In this document: in pieces, positions 44,797 through 53,301 of the stretch | How the letters are laid out: every line of letters begins with the position of its first letter | Numbering within the stretch: the stretch's first letter is position 1 | Source: Microbaculum sp051390635 | GTDB taxonomy: Bacteria > Pseudomonadota > Alphaproteobacteria > Rhizobiales > Tepidamorphaceae | Direction: 5' to 3' | Length of the DNA stretch: 64,000 bases | Assembly (NCBI RefSeq): GCF_051390635.1 | Contig: NZ_JBPODT010000002.1 | Span: 1,116,001 to 1,180,000 of the forward strand | The notes under the pieces: model-generated | Told to the model about the DNA's origin: nothing | What the model saw: the letters and a program-made list of their open reading frames with translations, nothing else | The model's database searches: none | Position numbers and translations under genes: made by a program

Positions 44797-45567
44797 TCAG
44801 CCTGTGATCTGGCGATAGGCATCCGCGATTGCAAGGAAATCGGATGCATTCAGGCTCGCTCCGCCGACAAGTGCCCCGTCCACGTTGGCAACAGCCATCA
44901 GTTCGACGGCATTCGAGGGCTTTACCGAGCCGCCGTACAGCACGCGGGTTCTCGCCCCTTCATCGCCGAAACGCTCCTTCAGCCGCTCACGGATGAACCC
45001 GTGGACCTCGGCGACGTCCTTGGGCGTCGGCGTCATGCCCGTGCCGATCGCCCATACCGGCTCGTAGGCCACGATCAGGCGCGCGGCCATCGCACCCTCG
45101 GGTATCGAGCCGTCGAGCTGAGACCCGATCCTTTCGAGGGTCTTGCCGTCCTTGCGCTCGGCCTCCGTCTCGCCGACACAGACGATCGCGGTGAGGCCCG
45201 CCCGCCATGCCGCTTCGGCCTTGGCGCGCACCATCTCGTCGGTTTCCCCGTGATCCTGCCGCCGCTCCGAGTGACCGACGATCACCGCCGCCGCACCGGC
45301 ATCGGCCATCATCCCGGCGGAGATATCCCCGGTATGGGCCCCCGAATCCTTCGCGTGGCAATCCTGCCCCCCGACCGAAAGCGACGACTGGAGCGCGATC
45401 TGGGAAAATGCCATGACCAGCGTCGACGGCGGGCAGATCATTAGATCGACCCGTTCCTTCAAATCGTCGCCATACCCTTCGATCATCGCGCCGAATTCAG
45501 CGGCCGACGCTCTGAGGCCGTTCATTTTCCAGTTTCCGGCGACAAGCGGCCGAATGTCGGGTGTCAT
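44797..45567 (-). CDS. tpiA: triosephosphate isomerase
   Basis: TpiA interconverts dihydroxyacetone phosphate and glyceraldehyde 3-phosphate. The 256-residue protein has the substrate Lys in AGNWKMNG, the electrophilic His in VGHSERR, the catalytic Glu in AYEPVWAIGTG and the phosphate-binding YGGSVKP. The ATG at 45567 is the start that gives the conserved PLVAGNWKMNG beginning. Upstream on the same strand, 78 bases away, lies the MetH-activation-like gene. Confidence 0.98.
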   Translation of the reverse strand: MTPDIRPLVAGNWKMNGLRASAAEFGAMIEGYGDDLKERVDLMICPPSTLVMAFSQIALQSSLSVGGQDCHAKDSGAHTGDISAGMMADAGAAAVIVGHSERRQDHGETDEMVRAKAEAAWRAGLTAIVCVGETEAERKDGKTLERIGSQLDGSIPEGAMAARLIVAYEPVWAIGTGMTPTPKDVAEVHGFIRERLKERFGDEGARTRVLYGGSVKPSNAVELMAVANVDGALVGGASLNASDFLAIADAYRQITG

Positions 45568-45645
45568 GCTCTCTACTTTCTTTAGGAACCTGGCGCTGCA
45601 TAGCAGATCGGCGGGAGAAGTCGAACCCAATCGAAATTCGAGGTC

Positions 45646-46278
45646 TCAGGGCCGCGGAGCGACGCCGAAAAGACCGGATCGCGACAGCTTCGGCGTCATC
45701 GCACTACTTTCCATGAGGTCTACCGGCAGCGGAGCATCGCCAAAGACCTCGAAGAGCGCCGACTGTTCCTCCAGGCCCCAAACCGTTCTCTCCGCACCGG
45801 CCTTGTAGTCGTATCCGGGACCGAGACGGAACGTGAGTCCGAGCCCCTCCGACACAAGCTCGTCCTGTATCGCCGCGGCAAGCATCCGTGTCGCCTTCTC
45901 GACGCACAGCCAGCCGGCGGTTTCCATGAACAGCGCGTCGACCGGTTCGGCAGCCTCAAATCGGCGTGCCACGGCTGCGTCCAATTCCGCTCCAAGCGTC
46001 AGAACGAAGACGATGACCTCCGTCGCTTCCCCCAGCAGCCGGTCGAAGGCCACGCAATTGAACCGGTGCCCGCCGGCAAGCGTCAGAACGCCGCCAGCGA
46101 CGGATACGATCGGCAACCGGACATATCGGGCCTCGGGGGACGCAATCGCGGCGATCTCCCCGGACACCCGCTCGGCGATGGCCCGCACGCGTGGACGGAT
46201 GCGGGCTGAATCCCGATACCCATGAACGCGAAGAACGCGACCTGGATCTGCGGCGAACCCCTCGCTGCGCCAGGACAT
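45646..46278 (-). CDS. stand-alone MetH activation-domain-like protein
   Basis: The 210-residue protein resembles the C-terminal activation domain of cobalamin-dependent methionine synthase, which binds S-adenosylmethionine during reductive remethylation of B12. The best matches are RLGPGY (Arg151-Tyr156), the TVWGLEE segment after it, ESSAM (190-194) and SRSG near the C terminus, all in the order seen in MetH. It has no homocysteine, folate or cobalamin-binding domains. A GTG at 46308 could add 10 residues. The neighbouring upstream gene is a PF13769-like protein; in other alphaproteobacteria I recall this pair near corrinoid methyltransferase genes, but none is present here. Its biochemical role is inferred only. 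Confidence 0.72.
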   Translation of the reverse strand: MSWRSEGFAADPGRVLRVHGYRDSARIRPRVRAIAERVSGEIAAIASPEARYVRLPIVSVAGGVLTLAGGHRFNCVAFDRLLGEATEVIVFVLTLGAELDAAVARRFEAAEPVDALFMETAGWLCVEKATRMLAAAIQDELVSEGLGLTFRLGPGYDYKAGAERTVWGLEEQSALFEVFGDAPLPVDLMESSAMTPKLSRSGLFGVAPRP

Positions 46279-46320
46279 CACTCGGGGGCTTTTTCCGGCA
46301 CCACCCACGAATGCAACCGC

Positions 46321-46611
46321 TCAGCCGTCCGTGCCCGCGATAGCGGCAGCGCGAATCGCGTCGTACTGAGCCTCGATTTCCTCGGCGAGCGCCTGCGCCG
46401 CGCTCGCGGCGTCGCCCTCCCGTTCCACCGGTCTGCCGCGACGCCACGCCTCCAGATACTGGTCTGTGCCCGCCAAGCCGCGCCGCATGGCGACAAGGTC
46501 GATCAGCTCCTGGAAGCGGGCACTCAGCTGTATCTTGTGGCTGCCGGTCCTATCGCGCGCCTCGACCATCGAGGGGATGTCCTGCCACGTCAGGATGCTG
46601 CATTTTGCCAT
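46321..46611 (-). CDS. small 'virulence factor' family (PF13769-like) protein
   Basis: The 96-residue soluble protein matches my memory of the PF13769 'virulence factor' family: an N-terminal ILTWQDIPSMVEARD strand, then KIQLSARFQELIDLVAMRRGLAGTDQYLEAWRR, then a charged helical tail. No catalytic residues are obvious, and the family name does not define a function. The ATG at 46611 has GGAGG 8 bases upstream. It is followed after about 40 bases by the MetH-activation-like gene, with which it almost certainly forms an operon. Confidence 0.7.
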   Translation of the reverse strand: MAKCSILTWQDIPSMVEARDRTGSHKIQLSARFQELIDLVAMRRGLAGTDQYLEAWRRGRPVEREGDAASAAQALAEEIEAQYDAIRAAAIAGTDG

Positions 46612-46662
46612 CGCAATCGCCTCCGGCAGCAAGTTCGCTTATATACCCTATCCGTCGGTTGG

Positions 46663-46672
46663 GTGACGTCAC
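46663..46672. promoter_or_regulatory. 10-bp palindrome GTGACGTCAC in a divergent promoter region
   Basis: The perfect palindrome lies about 50 bases upstream of the PF13769-like gene and about 145 bases upstream of ppiD, in their shared 204-base divergent region. It is a candidate operator; the regulator is unknown. TATATA sequence at 46640-46645 may belong to a promoter for the leftward gene. Confidence 0.35.
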
Positions 46673-46815
46673 GCTGCAATCGCGAATTCGGTTGGCGCAT
46701 CTGCGACTTCGAAGGACCGCTTGCCGCCCGGGCATGAGATTCCTAATATGCGCGCCCTTAGCCGGCCGGAATCGAGCCGAGTAATGAAGACAAATCAAAC
46801 GGATATCGTATCGCT

Positions 46816-48705
46816 ATGTTGGAAGCCTTGCGTCGTAGCACGTCCGGATGGGTTGCGAAGATCTTTCTGGGGCTGTTGGTGCTCAGCTTCGCGGTCTGGG
46901 GCGTCGCCGACATTTTCACCGGTTATCGCGGTACCGACGTAGCCGAGGTCGGCAACACGCCGATCACGATCGACGAGTTCCGGACCTCCCTGCAGCAGGA
47001 AATCCAGCAGGTTTCGCGCCAGGTCGGCACCTATCTGACCATGGATCAGGCCCGTTCGATCGGTCTCGACAATCGTGTCCTCGGACGTCTGATGGCGGAG
47101 GCCGCGCTCAATGACGAGGCCAAGACCATGGGCCTCGGCGTGACCGACGCGGTGATTGCCGAAAGTATCCGCAGAGATCCGGCATTCCAGGCCCCCGGCG
47201 GACAATTCGACCGGAGCTACTTCGAACAGGTGCTGCGGTCCAACGGCTTCTCCGAAGCCGGCTTCGTCTACCAGCAGCGGAACGTCCTGATGCGCCAGAT
47301 GATCGCCGAGGCGGTCGGTGGCGAGCTTCGCGCCCCGGAAGTCCTCGAAAAGGCCATCGACCGGTTCCGCAACGAGACGCGGTCGGCCGAATTCATCGTC
47401 ATCACGCCGGCAATGGTCGATGCCGTTCCAGACCCGACCGAGGAGCAGCTCCGAAGCTACTACGACGAAAACAAGGTCGATTTCCGGGCTCCGGAATACC
47501 GAAAGGTCGCCATGCTCGCGATCGCTCCGGCGGAACTGGCGAACGATATCGAGGTGAGCGAGGAGGAGCTGAGAGCCTCCTACGACGCCGATCCGAGCCG
47601 GTTCGGGGCTCCGGAGCGCCGCGCCATCGAACGGATCGTCTTCAGCGACGCTGCCGCCGCCGAAGCGGCGCGCACCGAAATCGAAGCCGGCAAGAGCTTC
47701 GAGGACGTCGCGGCAGACCTCGGCCTCACCGAAGAGGACCGCAAGCTGGGCACCCTGACCAAGGATGGCATCCTCGACCCGGCAATCGGCGAAGCCGCCT
47801 TCGATCTCGAGATCGGCGAGGTCAGCCAGCCGGTTCAGGGCACCTTCGGCCCGGTGCTGGTGCGCGTGACCGAGATCGAGGCCGGTTTGAACAAGTCCTT
47901 CGAAGACGTTCGCGACGAAATCCGTATCGATCTGGCCACGCAAAAGGCCAAGGACCAGATCCTCGACGTCTACGATGCGATCGAGGACGACCGCGCCGCC
48001 GGCATGACGCTCGCCGAGATCAGCCAGAAGCAGGGCCTGCCCTACCGCGAGGTCGAGGCGATCGACAGCAACGGACTTGCCCCGGACGAAAGCCCTGTTT
48101 CCGGCCTCCCGGAGTCGCCGCAGTTCCTCTCTGAAGTCTTGGCCACAGACATTGGCGTCGAGGCCGATCCCCTCCAGACCCGCGGCGACGGCTGGGCCTG
48201 GTTGGAGGTCCTCGATATCACCCCGTCCCGCGACCTGGCGTTCGAGGAGGCCCGCGACAAGGTCGCCGAGGCCTGGCGCGCCGACGAGACCCGCAAGGCC
48301 GTCGAGGCGAAAGCCAAGGACGTCGCCGAGCAGATTCGCGGCGGCACCGGCTTCTTCGCCGTGGCCGAGGAACTGGGAACCACGTCGGGCCTCGTCGGCC
48401 CGATCGCGCGCGGCGCGACCGATGGTCCGTTCGCCGCACCGGCGGTGCAGCTCCTGTTCACGACGCCGGAGGGCGAGATCAACGCGACCGCCGCCGCGCA
48501 GGCGCCGCAGCGGGTCGTCTTCCGCGTCACCGACATCGATATCCCCCCGTTCAAGCCCGGCGAAGCCGAGGAATACACGGCGGAAATCGAGGACGGCATC
48601 TCCAACGATCTCCTCAGCCAATATCTGCAGCAGCTGGAGAAGCGCATCGGCACCTCGATCAATCAGGAAGCCCTGCGGGTCGCTCTGGGCGAGAGCAGCC
48701 TGTGA
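46816..48705 (+). CDS. ppiD: PpiD-type periplasmic peptidyl-prolyl isomerase/chaperone
   Basis: The 629-residue protein is anchored by one N-terminal transmembrane helix (about 13-35, VAKIFLGLLVLSFAVWGVADIF) with a large periplasmic part. An N-terminal SurA/PpiD-like chaperone region (ITIDEFRTSLQQEIQQ) precedes a parvulin-type domain (about 265-355) and a further helical region. It assists folding of exported and outer-membrane proteins at the Sec translocon. The gene starts the rightward run into the trp genes; trpE begins 28 bases after its stop, the usual alphaproteobacterial arrangement. Confidence 0.93.
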   Translation: MLEALRRSTSGWVAKIFLGLLVLSFAVWGVADIFTGYRGTDVAEVGNTPITIDEFRTSLQQEIQQVSRQVGTYLTMDQARSIGLDNRVLGRLMAEAALNDEAKTMGLGVTDAVIAESIRRDPAFQAPGGQFDRSYFEQVLRSNGFSEAGFVYQQRNVLMRQMIAEAVGGELRAPEVLEKAIDRFRNETRSAEFIVITPAMVDAVPDPTEEQLRSYYDENKVDFRAPEYRKVAMLAIAPAELANDIEVSEEELRASYDADPSRFGAPERRAIERIVFSDAAAAEAARTEIEAGKSFEDVAADLGLTEEDRKLGTLTKDGILDPAIGEAAFDLEIGEVSQPVQGTFGPVLVRVTEIEAGLNKSFEDVRDEIRIDLATQKAKDQILDVYDAIEDDRAAGMTLAEISQKQGLPYREVEAIDSNGLAPDESPVSGLPESPQFLSEVLATDIGVEADPLQTRGDGWAWLEVLDITPSRDLAFEEARDKVAEAWRADETRKAVEAKAKDVAEQIRGGTGFFAVAEELGTTSGLVGPIARGATDGPFAAPAVQLLFTTPEGEINATAAAQAPQRVVFRVTDIDIPPFKPGEAEEYTAEIEDGISNDLLSQYLQQLEKRIGTSINQEALRVALGESSL

Positions 48706-48733
48706 CACCGCCCGCTACGCCCAGGGCCGCGTC

Positions 48734-50254
48734 ATGGCTTTGATCGAGCCGGCCTACGACGGTTTCGAGGAACGCTATCGGGTCGGCGCCCCCCAGGTGG
48801 TCTGGACCCGCCTCGTCGCCGATCTCGAAACCCCCGTCTCGGCGATGCTGAAGATCGCCGGTGACAGGCCGAACAGTTTCCTGCTCGAGTCCGTCGAGGG
48901 CGGCGCCGTGCGCGGCCGCTACTCGATCATCGGCATCGCGCCCGATGTCGTCTTCCGTGCGTTTGGAAACAAGGCCGAGATCAACACCAGCCCGGACGCC
49001 CACCCCGATGCTTTCAGGCCCTGCCCCGAACCGACGCTTGCCGCCCTGCGGCGCCTGATCAATGAGGCCCGCGTCGACCTGCCCGAGGACCTACCGGCCA
49101 TGTCGGCCGGCGTCTTCGGCTACATGGCCTACGACACGGTGCGGCTGATGGAGGATCTGGGCGATCCCAATCCGGACCCCTTCGGGCTGCCGGATGCCAT
49201 ATTCGCCCGGCCGACGATCATGGTGATCTTCGATTCCGTGAAGGACGAGGTCACGGTGGTGACCCCGGTGCGCCCCTCCGCGGAACTGTCGGCGAGCGCC
49301 GCCTATTCCCGCGCCGTCGACCGCATCAACGAGGTCATCGACGCCCTCGACCGTCCGATCGAGAAATCGGCGATCGCCGATACCGACGACGTCATCGGCC
49401 GCGCTCCGGTGTCGAACACCACGCCGGCCGAATATCGCGCCATGGTCGAGCACGCTAAGGACTACATCGCCGCCGGCGACATCTTCCAGGTCGTCCTGAG
49501 CCAGCGCTTCGAGGCCCCGTTCACGCTGCCACCCTTCGCCCTCTACCGGGCGCTGCGGCGGGTCAATCCGGCGCCGTTCCTGTATTTCCTGAACTTCGCC
49601 GACTTCGCCGTCGTCGGGTCGAGCCCCGAGATTCTGGTGCGCCTGCGCGAGGACAAGGTGACGATCCGCCCGATCGCCGGAACCCGTCCGCGCGGCGCGA
49701 CGCCGACCGAAGACCGCGCCAACGCCGAGGACCTTCTGGCCGACCCGAAGGAACGCGCCGAGCACCTGATGCTGCTCGATCTCGGCCGCAACGACGCCGG
49801 CCGCGTTTCCAAGGTCGGCTCGGTGAAGGTCACCGACCAATTCTTCCTCGAATACTACAGCCAGGTGATGCACATCGTCTCCAACGTGGAAGGCGAGATC
49901 GATCCCTCGCGCGACTCCATCGATGCGCTGATCGCCGGCTTCCCCGCAGGCACGGTCTCGGGCGCGCCCAAGGTCCGGGCGATGCAGATCATCGATGAGC
50001 TGGAGAAGGAAAAGCGCGGGATCTACGCCGGCTGCGTCGGCTATTTCTCCGCCGACGGCGACATGGATACCTGCATCGTGCTAAGAACCGCCGTCGTGAA
50101 GGACGGCAAGATGTACGTTCAGGCCGGCGCCGGCATCGTCGCCGACTCCATCCCGGAAAATGAGCAGCGGGAGTGCATCAACAAGGCGCGCGCGCTGTTC
50201 AGGGCCGCCGACGAGGCCGTACGCTTCGCCTCCGCGGCGAGCCGCGGACAATGA
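48734..50254 (+). CDS. trpE: anthranilate synthase component I
   Basis: TrpE converts chorismate and ammonia to anthranilate, the first step of tryptophan synthesis. The 506-residue protein has the feedback-binding LLES motif (50-53) and the chorismate-site segments GDIFQVVLSQRF, PIAGTRPRG, DLGRNDAGRVS and GTVSGAPKVRAM. It is a separate protein here, unlike the TrpE-TrpG fusion of Rhizobium and Agrobacterium. trpG follows after 32 bases. No leader peptide or attenuator was seen in the 28 bases after ppiD. Confidence 0.97.
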   Translation: MALIEPAYDGFEERYRVGAPQVVWTRLVADLETPVSAMLKIAGDRPNSFLLESVEGGAVRGRYSIIGIAPDVVFRAFGNKAEINTSPDAHPDAFRPCPEPTLAALRRLINEARVDLPEDLPAMSAGVFGYMAYDTVRLMEDLGDPNPDPFGLPDAIFARPTIMVIFDSVKDEVTVVTPVRPSAELSASAAYSRAVDRINEVIDALDRPIEKSAIADTDDVIGRAPVSNTTPAEYRAMVEHAKDYIAAGDIFQVVLSQRFEAPFTLPPFALYRALRRVNPAPFLYFLNFADFAVVGSSPEILVRLREDKVTIRPIAGTRPRGATPTEDRANAEDLLADPKERAEHLMLLDLGRNDAGRVSKVGSVKVTDQFFLEYYSQVMHIVSNVEGEIDPSRDSIDALIAGFPAGTVSGAPKVRAMQIIDELEKEKRGIYAGCVGYFSADGDMDTCIVLRTAVVKDGKMYVQAGAGIVADSIPENEQRECINKARALFRAADEAVRFASAASRGQ

Positions 50255-50286
50255 TTTAGGGTGCAACAGGAAGCGCTGGGCTGGCG

Positions 50287-50877
50287 ATGATCATCCTGAT
50301 CGACAACTACGACAGCTTCACCTGGAACCTCGTCCATTTCCTGGGCGAGCTCGGTGCCCGCGTGCGCGTTCACCGCAACGACAAGATCGCTGTCGAGGAC
50401 GTGCTCGCAGCTGATCCGTCCGGAATCGTGCTCTCGCCCGGCCCCTGCACGCCGAACGAGGCCGGTATCTGCCTCGACCTGATCACGCGCGCCAGCGGGT
50501 CGGTGCCAATCCTGGGCGTCTGCCTCGGCCACCAGGCGATTGGCCAGGCCTATGGCGGCACCGTGGGGCGCGCCCCGACGCTGATGCACGGCAAGCTGAG
50601 CGAGATCAGCCATACCGGCGCCGGCGTGTTCCGCGGCATCGACGGGCCGTTCCACGCCACCCGCTATCACTCGCTGATCGTCGAACGCGACAGCCTGCCG
50701 GAAGACCTCATTGTCGACGCGGAGACCGAAGACGGCATCGTCATGGGGATGCATCATGCCACCCATCCCGTCTTCGGCGTCCAGTTCCATCCCGAAAGCA
50801 TCGCCTCCGAGCACGGGCATCTGATCCTGCGCAACTTCCTCGATGCGTCGGCCGAGTGGCACAGGCGCGCCGCCTGA
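50287..50877 (+). CDS. trpG: anthranilate synthase component II (glutamine amidotransferase)
   Basis: TrpG supplies ammonia from glutamine to TrpE. The 196-residue class I amidotransferase has nucleophile Cys79 in LGVCLGHQ and the His and Glu of the triad in GVQFHPESIASEHG, with the oxyanion loop SPGPCTP. It lies between trpE and trpD, so it is assigned to tryptophan synthesis; like many such subunits it might also serve folate synthesis (PabA). Confidence 0.97.
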   Translation: MIILIDNYDSFTWNLVHFLGELGARVRVHRNDKIAVEDVLAADPSGIVLSPGPCTPNEAGICLDLITRASGSVPILGVCLGHQAIGQAYGGTVGRAPTLMHGKLSEISHTGAGVFRGIDGPFHATRYHSLIVERDSLPEDLIVDAETEDGIVMGMHHATHPVFGVQFHPESIASEHGHLILRNFLDASAEWHRRAA

Positions 50878-50941
50878 TACGCGCCAAGCGCTTGCACCAG
50901 CGGGCGTTTTGCGGCACGACAAGATCGCACAGGACGAAGAG

Positions 50942-51961
50942 ATGCAACCGACGAGCCTCAAGGACTTCATCGCCAAGGTCGCCGCGGGCGAACCGCTGAG
51001 CCGCCAGGAGGCGACGCGCGCCTTCGACATCATCATGTCTGGCGAGGCGACGCCGACGCAGATCGGCGGCTTCCTGATGGCGCTCAGGGTGCGCGGCGAG
51101 ACCGTCGACGAGATCGCCGGCGCGGTCACCACCATGCGCGCCAAGATGCTGCCGGTGAAGGCCCCCGCGAACGCCATCGACATCGTCGGCACCGGCGGCG
51201 ACGCGGCCGGCACCTACAACATCTCGACCTGCGCGGCGATCGTCACGGCGGCCTGCGGCGTGCCCGTCGCCAAGCACGGCAACCGCGCGCTGTCGTCGAA
51301 GTCCGGTGCCGCCGACGCGCTTGCAGCGCTCGGCGTCGATATCGAGCTTTCCCCGGGCCGCATCGCCGACTGCATCGCGCAGGCCGGTGTCGGCTTCATG
51401 TTCGCGCCGGCCCATCACGCGGCGATGAAGCATGTCGGCCCCAGCCGGGTCGAGCTCGGCACCCGGACGATCTTCAACATCCTCGGCCCCCTCTCCAATC
51501 CGGCCGGCGTCAAGCGCCAGATGATCGGCGTCTTCGACCGGCAGTGGATCGTGCCGATGGCCGAAGTGCTGTCGTCGCTCGGCTCCGAGCATGTCTGGGT
51601 CGTGCACGGCAGCGACGGCCTCGACGAGATCACCACCACCGGGCCGACCTATGTCGCCGAACTGATCGACGGCAACGTCCGCACCTTCGAGATCGCGCCG
51701 GCCGATATCGGCCTTAAGACCGCCAGCCCCGACGACCTGAAGGGCGGCGACGCGGCAACCAACGCCGCGGCGATCCGCGCCCTGCTCGGTGGCGAGCACA
51801 GCCCCTTCCGCGACATCGTCGTCTTCAACGCCGCCGCCGCGCTGGTGGTCGCGGGACAGGCGGCAACTCTCACGGAGGGCGCCGAGATAGCGGCCAGGGC
51901 GATCGATTCCGGCGACGCACTCGCCGTTCTGCAAAAGCTCGTCACCGTTTCGACCGCGTGA
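50942..51961 (+). CDS. trpD: anthranilate phosphoribosyltransferase
   Basis: TrpD attaches phosphoribosyl pyrophosphate to anthranilate. The 339-residue protein has the PRPP-binding DIVGTGGDAAGTYNIST, AKHGNRALSSKSGAAD, and FNILGPLSNPA. The ATG at 50942 has AGGA about 7 bases upstream. It ends 4 bases before trpC. Confidence 0.98.
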   Translation: MQPTSLKDFIAKVAAGEPLSRQEATRAFDIIMSGEATPTQIGGFLMALRVRGETVDEIAGAVTTMRAKMLPVKAPANAIDIVGTGGDAAGTYNISTCAAIVTAACGVPVAKHGNRALSSKSGAADALAALGVDIELSPGRIADCIAQAGVGFMFAPAHHAAMKHVGPSRVELGTRTIFNILGPLSNPAGVKRQMIGVFDRQWIVPMAEVLSSLGSEHVWVVHGSDGLDEITTTGPTYVAELIDGNVRTFEIAPADIGLKTASPDDLKGGDAATNAAAIRALLGGEHSPFRDIVVFNAAAALVVAGQAATLTEGAEIAARAIDSGDALAVLQKLVTVSTA

Positions 51962-51965
51962 GGCC

Positions 51966-52778
51966 ATGGCCGACATCCTGAAGAAAATCGAGGCCTACAA
52001 GCGCGAGGAAATCGCCGCCGCCAAGGCCACACGGCCGCTCGTCGATGTCTGTGCGGCCGCCCGTCACGCCCCCCCGGTACGCCCGTTCAAGGAGGCGCTC
52101 GACGCCCGTATCGCCAGGGGCGAGACCGCGCTGATTGCGGAGATCAAGAAGGCGAGCCCGTCGAAGGGGCTTATCCGCCCGGATTTCGATCCGCCGAAAC
52201 TCGCCAGCGCCTATGAGGCCGGAGGCGCGGCCTGCCTGTCGATCTTGACCGATGGCCCCTCGTTCATGGGCAGCCCCGACTATCTGACCGCCGCGCGCGA
52301 CGCCGTTTCCCTGCCCGTCCTGCGCAAGGATTTTCTGTTCGATCCCTACCAGGTCGATGAGGCCCGCGCCTGGGGCGCCGACTGCATCCTGATCATCATG
52401 GCCGCCGTCACCGACGACGAGGCCGCCGCGCTCGAGAATGCCGCCGAGATCTACGGCATGTCCGTCCTGATCGAGATCCACGACACGGCCGAACTCGACC
52501 GGGCGTTGCAACTCAGGTCGAAAATGATCGGCATAAACAATAGAAATCTCAGGACGTTCGAAACCTCTCTTAAGACATCGGTCGAATTGGCGAAGGCTGT
52601 ACCGGACGACTATACCCTGGTCGGCGAGAGCGGCATCTTCACGCCCGCCGACGTAGCCCTGCTTGCCGATGCCGGCATCAATGCGATCCTGGTGGGCGAA
52701 AGCCTGATGCGCCAGGACGACGTCACCGCGGCGACCCGCACGCTGTTGTCGCGAACCGCCGCCGACGTGGCCGTATAG
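51966..52778 (+). CDS. trpC: indole-3-glycerol-phosphate synthase
   Basis: TrpC closes the indole ring by decarboxylative cyclisation of carboxyphenylamino-deoxyribulose phosphate. The 270-residue TIM barrel has ALIAEIKKASPSKG, the catalytic lysine in LRKDF, IGINNRNL and GESGIFT. It is a single-domain TrpC with no TrpF fusion. trpF, trpB and trpA are not in this window. moaC follows after 19 bases. Confidence 0.98.
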   Translation: MADILKKIEAYKREEIAAAKATRPLVDVCAAARHAPPVRPFKEALDARIARGETALIAEIKKASPSKGLIRPDFDPPKLASAYEAGGAACLSILTDGPSFMGSPDYLTAARDAVSLPVLRKDFLFDPYQVDEARAWGADCILIIMAAVTDDEAAALENAAEIYGMSVLIEIHDTAELDRALQLRSKMIGINNRNLRTFETSLKTSVELAKAVPDDYTLVGESGIFTPADVALLADAGINAILVGESLMRQDDVTAATRTLLSRTAADVAV

Positions 52779-52797
52779 GCTGGAGCGAGCGCCGCCC

Positions 52798-53301
52798 ATG
52801 TGCGCCGACAAGGCCCTCACCCACCTCGACGAGACCGGCACCGCCCGCATGGTCGATGTCTCCGGCAAGGCGGTCACCGCCCGTTCGGCGACGGCCGAAG
52901 GCTGGGTTCGGATGGCGCCGGAGACGCTGGACCTGATCGTCCGGGGCGAGGCCAAGAAGGGCGACGTGCTCGGTACGGCCCGCATCGCCGGCATCATGGG
53001 CGCCAAGCGCACCCACGAGCTGATCCCGCTCTGCCATCCGCTCGGCCTGTCGAAGGTGTCCGTCGATCTCGAGCCGGTTGCCGCAGAAAGCGCCGTGCGC
53101 GTGACGGCGACGGCCAAGGTGACCGGCCAGACCGGTGTCGAGATGGAAGCGCTGACCGCCGTCGGCGTCGCCTGCCTGACCGTCTACGACATGGTCAAGG
53201 CGGTCGACCGCGGCATCGAGATCACCGGCATTCGCCTGCTGGAGAAATCCGGTGGCCGCTCGGGCAGCTGGCACGCCGACGACAGCGGACAGGATGGCTG
53301 A
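52798..53301 (+). CDS. moaC: cyclic pyranopterin monophosphate synthase
   Basis: MoaC converts the MoaA product to cyclic pyranopterin monophosphate in molybdenum cofactor synthesis. The 167-residue protein shows ARMVDVSGKAVTAR, AKRTHELIPLCHPL and the active-site MVKAVDRG. It overlaps moeA by 8 bases, indicating coupled translation. The trpC-moaC-moeA-lexA order is widespread in Alphaproteobacteria. Confidence 0.97.
   Translation: MCADKALTHLDETGTARMVDVSGKAVTARSATAEGWVRMAPETLDLIVRGEAKKGDVLGTARIAGIMGAKRTHELIPLCHPLGLSKVSVDLEPVAAESAVRVTATAKVTGQTGVEMEALTAVGVACLTVYDMVKAVDRGIEITGIRLLEKSGGRSGSWHADDSGQDG

Noticed and set aside
46795..48708. Long minus-strand frame opposite ppiD
   Set aside because: Mirrors the ppiD frame almost exactly; only ppiD has a signal anchor and domain matches.
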